A stretch of 64,000 nucleotides of DNA from Phymorhynchus buccinoides (taxonomy: Eukaryota > Mollusca > Gastropoda > Neogastropoda > Raphitomidae). Each line of letters opens with the position of its first letter. Position 1 is the stretch's first letter. The notes beneath the pieces are model-generated. The model saw only the letters and a program-made list of their open reading frames with translations, had not been told where the DNA came from and searched no databases. This document shows positions 34,990-64,000 of this stretch, in pieces. Both the position numbers and the translations under genes were made by a program. The stretch lies in the NCBI GenBank assembly GCA_017654935.2, contig CM065691.1, forward strand, positions 29,098,768-29,162,767, written 5' to 3'.

Positions 34990-35410
34990 TTACCAGACTT
35001 CGGGGTCGCCCACGACCCCTTGACACACAAAAAATATGATATCTCTAAAACTATTTAAGCAATCTTCATGAAATTTCATGACTTTGTCAAAAACGTAAAT
35101 GGCTTTAAGTGTGTTAAATTTCATTAATGTGTATAAAATATAAATGACGTAATATGACGCGTCATTTTAACATGCTTGTCCAGATGGCGCGGGTCTCCCA
35201 CGACCCCTACTTTAAAGAGCAGAAATAGGTCACTGCAGTGCATTGAGTGGGGGTCATGAGAGACCCGCGCCATCTGGAGAAGTATAAACACATGGTGACT
35301 CTTTGACGAGTAGGGGTCCTGGAGGACCCGCATCATCTGGACAGGGATAAACACTGTTAAAATGCTTGTCCCTTTCTTTTTACTGACTAGGGGTCGTGGA
35401 AGACCCGCGC
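34990..35410. repeat. Cluster of GGGGTCNTGRNAGACCC palindromes
   Basis: Five occurrences of a GGGTC...GACCC palindrome followed by CGCGCCATCTGGA or its reverse complement, near 34996, 35185, 35246, 35306 and 35386, in alternating orientation. AGTATAAACAC or GGATAAACACTG lies between some of them. Nature unknown. Confidence 0.6.
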
Positions 35411-35489
35411 GATCGTGTCTGTGTAGTCAAAAGCATGATCCGGTAAAGGATAATGGTATTCATTATGAACGTAAAAATCACAATGAACC

Positions 35490-35865
35490 ACTATTAGACA
35501 GATACAGGAGTCGCCGGCTCGTAATCCGTCAGGTTTGCGAGTGTGCTGGTTCAAATCCAGCTCGGGTCGCAGTGGTGTGTCCTTGGGAAAGGCACTTTAC
35601 TCTTATTTTCCTCACTCCACCCAGGTGTAAATGGGTACCTGACGTCAGTTGGGGGGAAATTCTTTCGGATGAGACTTAAAACCAAGGTCCCTTGTGCGAA
35701 CGCATGCACAAAGATCTTGCGCACACATTAAAGCCCATTCCACTATTCGGTAGGAGTAGGCCATGTTGTGCCGGTGGAATGGATGACACGAACTGACATA
35801 GCATGCATCCTGTGCGTCAATTGCAGTCTGAACGATGACTTTGGGCGTGGGGCAGGATAAACATC
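35490..35865 (+). repeat. tRNA-derived SINE
   Basis: A B-box-like GGTTCAAATCCAGC is followed by TCCTTGGGAAAGGCACTTTA, CCAGGTGTAAATGGGTACC and ATGAGACTTAAAACCAAGG, a layout typical of invertebrate tRNA-derived SINEs. The A box is degenerate. Confidence 0.65.
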
Positions 35866-36639
35866 CCCAATAGGAAGAAAATGCCAAACACTGAAACAGG
35901 CATTAAATGGTTGATACTTACTAATCACAGCTTTAGAATTAAGCAACTATCCATTGCCAGGTAACACAGTATTCAAAAGAAGGCATTTTGCAAATGTTGG
36001 ATCAGAATGAGTGATAGAAAGATTCATATCGTTGGTGAAATTCAAAAACCTCGTATTACGATTTTGGGGGGTTTTGAGTTAGATACATAGTCAGCTCTCT
36101 AATTTTTCCCGCCACCTTCCACCAAAAGCTTGTATCTCTAACGACTTTTTATCTGGGGTAAATGAGGTTGTGAAAATGGAAGAAAAACTCATCAAGTCCC
36201 AAATTCAGATCTAGGACAAAAACCTTGTATCTTCGTTCTTTTCAAGTCTAGAAAAAAAATTAAAAAATAATTTTAAAGGAATGCAGGACTAAACTTGCAA
36301 TGTTTTGAACAACATATTCATCATAGTTAATCAATTGTGGTCAACGCGGTTAATCTTTAAAACACTTCTTTTTCTTTTTTTTCAAAACTACCAAAATTGA
36401 AATAAAAAGTTTTTGAATTTCACTGACGATATGCAGTGTGACAGTGTAAATTGGCTATATCATGGCATTTTTTCCTGTAGAGTATTATCACAAGGAATAC
36501 AACACTAAAAACACAAGTGTTTGTGTATATAATTAGCACAAAGCAGATTGAGGCCATCTGGAATAATGCCACTGAGAGAATAAAAGGTGGGGATGGCATG
36601 AAAGATTGAGAGAGATTTAGGCACACACACACAGTGACA
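35866..36639. other. Non-coding AT-rich stretch
   Basis: No exon or element recognised. Confidence 0.45.
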
Positions 36640-36647
36640 CACACACA

Positions 36648-36925
36648 CCAGGCATCAGAACAGTCTCAAAGTCCAATCCTCTGAAAACAGCAATAAAAGG
36701 ACCATCAAGGCCCCAGACTGAAGAGGGACAACACTGAAATGAGTTCCCAACACCACCAAAAAGGCTTGATACAGTGAGAAATAACTTTAAAATGCTATTT
36801 AACAGAAAAGATAAATCTGAATTAAAAAAAGCCAATCCTCTGACAAAGGAAGCCAATCCTCTGTCAGAAATTCTTAATCCTCTGAAATGTGCAGATCCTC
36901 CGACAATTCTGATGCCTGACACACA
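36648..36925. mobile_element. Small inverted-repeat element with CAATCCTCTGA repeats
   Basis: Ends AGGCATCAGAACAGTC and the reverse complement AATTCTGATGCCT. Several direct copies of CCAATCCTCTGA or close variants lie inside (36672, 36832, 36852, 36875). Flanked by AC microsatellites on both sides. Confidence 0.55.
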
Positions 36926-37254
36926 CACACACACACACACACACAGAGATAAATACATTGATGATCATGATCATGTCATGCTTTATTTTACATATCATAT
37001 GCCGAAATATTTTAATACATTTTTAATGTACAAATTTCTATTTCTTTACATTCCAATGAACAATATTGCACTCATTACATGGCCGAGTAGTCAAATAAAC
37101 AAAGAAATAATTCACATGAAAATCAAGAGATCACAATCTTCTCCTTCTTCTGTGTTCCTGGGCCATAAGGCCAAAATGGGTACGTATATGTCCGTTTTCC
37201 AGTTTTCACTGGTCTCCTCGCTGCATTCAGCCGACACATTCCGATTTCGGAGGA

Positions 37255-37455
37255 GCCCCAAAGAAAAAACTATATGGAAGATTTTTTTGGAAAAAAAGGC
37301 AGGAGAATTGGCCAAAAGTAAGAAAGATAGTAGATGGCACAAAGCAAGGAAAAAGGCAGAGTCAAAGAGAGAGACAGATTAGAGGAAGTTACAAACACAG
37401 AACTTCCAGAAGGTGGGGGAACTATTTGTACGGAGAAAAAACTGGTATCCCCACG
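37255..37455 (-). repeat. Partial copy of the (GAA)-tailed SINE-like element
   Basis: Contains GGCAGGAGAAT, CACAGAACTTCCAGAAGGTG and GGGGGAACTATTTGTAC, matching the family at 16863, 48735 and 63318. Confidence 0.6.
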
Positions 37456-37916
37456 GGGGTGATCATAATCAATTTGTTGAAGCATGAAAGTAATTATTGG
37501 ATTTGATCATTTTAATTTGTTTGAAAAAAAAATTACATTATGTATTCTTATTTTTCTAGTAATGAGATCAGTTAAATAAAACTGAACATTTTTCATTGTT
37601 GAAATTTCAATGCTCTTTCACTCCTAATCTTTTGCTTCAAAATACCACACACACAACATGCACACATAAATACTTGATTTCATCGATAATTTAAAACAGT
37701 ACACATATCCAAACAGGCAGACGCACACACATACACATACAGACACAGATGCACAGTCCCTAACAGACAGACGCATACACATTCTGTTACACTCACATAC
37801 ACTCTCTCTATCTCTCTCTCTCTCACACACACACACACATGCACAAACAGCTTAAGTTCCAGTCATCCTGAATTCTTAATACACATTCTGTTACACTCAC
37901 ATACACTCTCTCTCTA

Positions 37917-37949
<33 letters not shown>

Positions 37950-37999
37950 TGCACAAACAGCTTAAGTTCCAGTCATCCTGAATTCTTAATAACACATGA

Positions 38000-63773
<25,774 letters not shown>

Positions 63774-64000
63774 CTGGAAAGAAAAGTATATTATATATAT
63801 ATAATGCAACAAAAGTTCTTAAAAGTTTCAAATCAAATAAAGCTGAACATTTATAGCCCCACCTACCAGGAAAAGCTAGTTTAAGGGATGTTGTCACAAA
63901 CACTGAAATAGAGCAACAATATGTGACCCATCACCACGAAAGGGACATTAAGTGTCAAACTGACCATTCTGAGAAAATTATACATTTGAAAACATCAGAC
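63774..64000 (-). other. SLX4 intron running off the window
   Basis: No coding signal; a short TATATATA tract at about 63790-63802. Confidence 0.55.

Noticed and set aside
37112..37382. Frames of 76 and 202 residues near 36774-37382
   Set aside because: Composed of MITE, CA repeat and SINE sequence.

Overview
This is a eukaryotic nuclear scaffold, most likely from an invertebrate with a repeat-rich genome. A marine mollusc, perhaps a gastropod, is my low-confidence guess, from the SINE/LINE types and the long GT and GA microsatellites. Genes are split by introns with GT-AG borders. There are no bacterial features. Two gaps of exactly 500 N (5170-5669 and 31954-32453) divide the window into three contigs.

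Contig 1 (1-5169) carries five internal exons, plus strand, of an SGLT-type sodium/solute cotransporter (SLC5 family). The 3' half of the gene is not in the window. Contig 2 (5670-31953) carries 14 internal exons, minus strand, of SLX4, the scaffold of structure-specific DNA-repair nucleases (BTB, SAP and C-terminal SLX1-binding domains). Contig 3 (32454-64000) begins with about 5.5 kb of non-coding, repeat-filled DNA. It then carries SLX4 again, with the same 14 exons plus one more 5' exon (63686-63773) and the terminal exon (38000-38095). The true 5' end of SLX4 lies beyond 64000.

Contig 2 is homologous along its whole length to 40022-62934 of contig 3, and it sits between two placeholder gaps. 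The simplest reading is an uncollapsed second haplotype (haplotig) scaffolded in series. A true recent tandem duplication is the alternative. Both copies keep every exon open and differ at roughly 26 of 1595 codons by hand count. They also differ by several clean presence/absence polymorphisms: a LINE fragment, a Tigger/pogo-like MITE with TA duplication, a TTAA-flanked MITE, a short SINE tail with target-site duplication, and a minisatellite of about 35 versus 17 units.

The introns hold a striking set of short elements that begin and end with TTAA and share TTAACYC termini. They form at least six sequence families. One carries an N-terminal piggyBac-transposase-like reading frame, which suggests a group of piggyBac-mobilised MITEs. 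Part of contig 3 (about 38970-40330) reads as a base-level blend of unrelated sequences and is probably a consensus artefact. I found no evidence of an undescribed multi-gene system. The main value of the window is the SLX4 gene model, the natural filled/empty insertion sites, and the assembly diagnosis.
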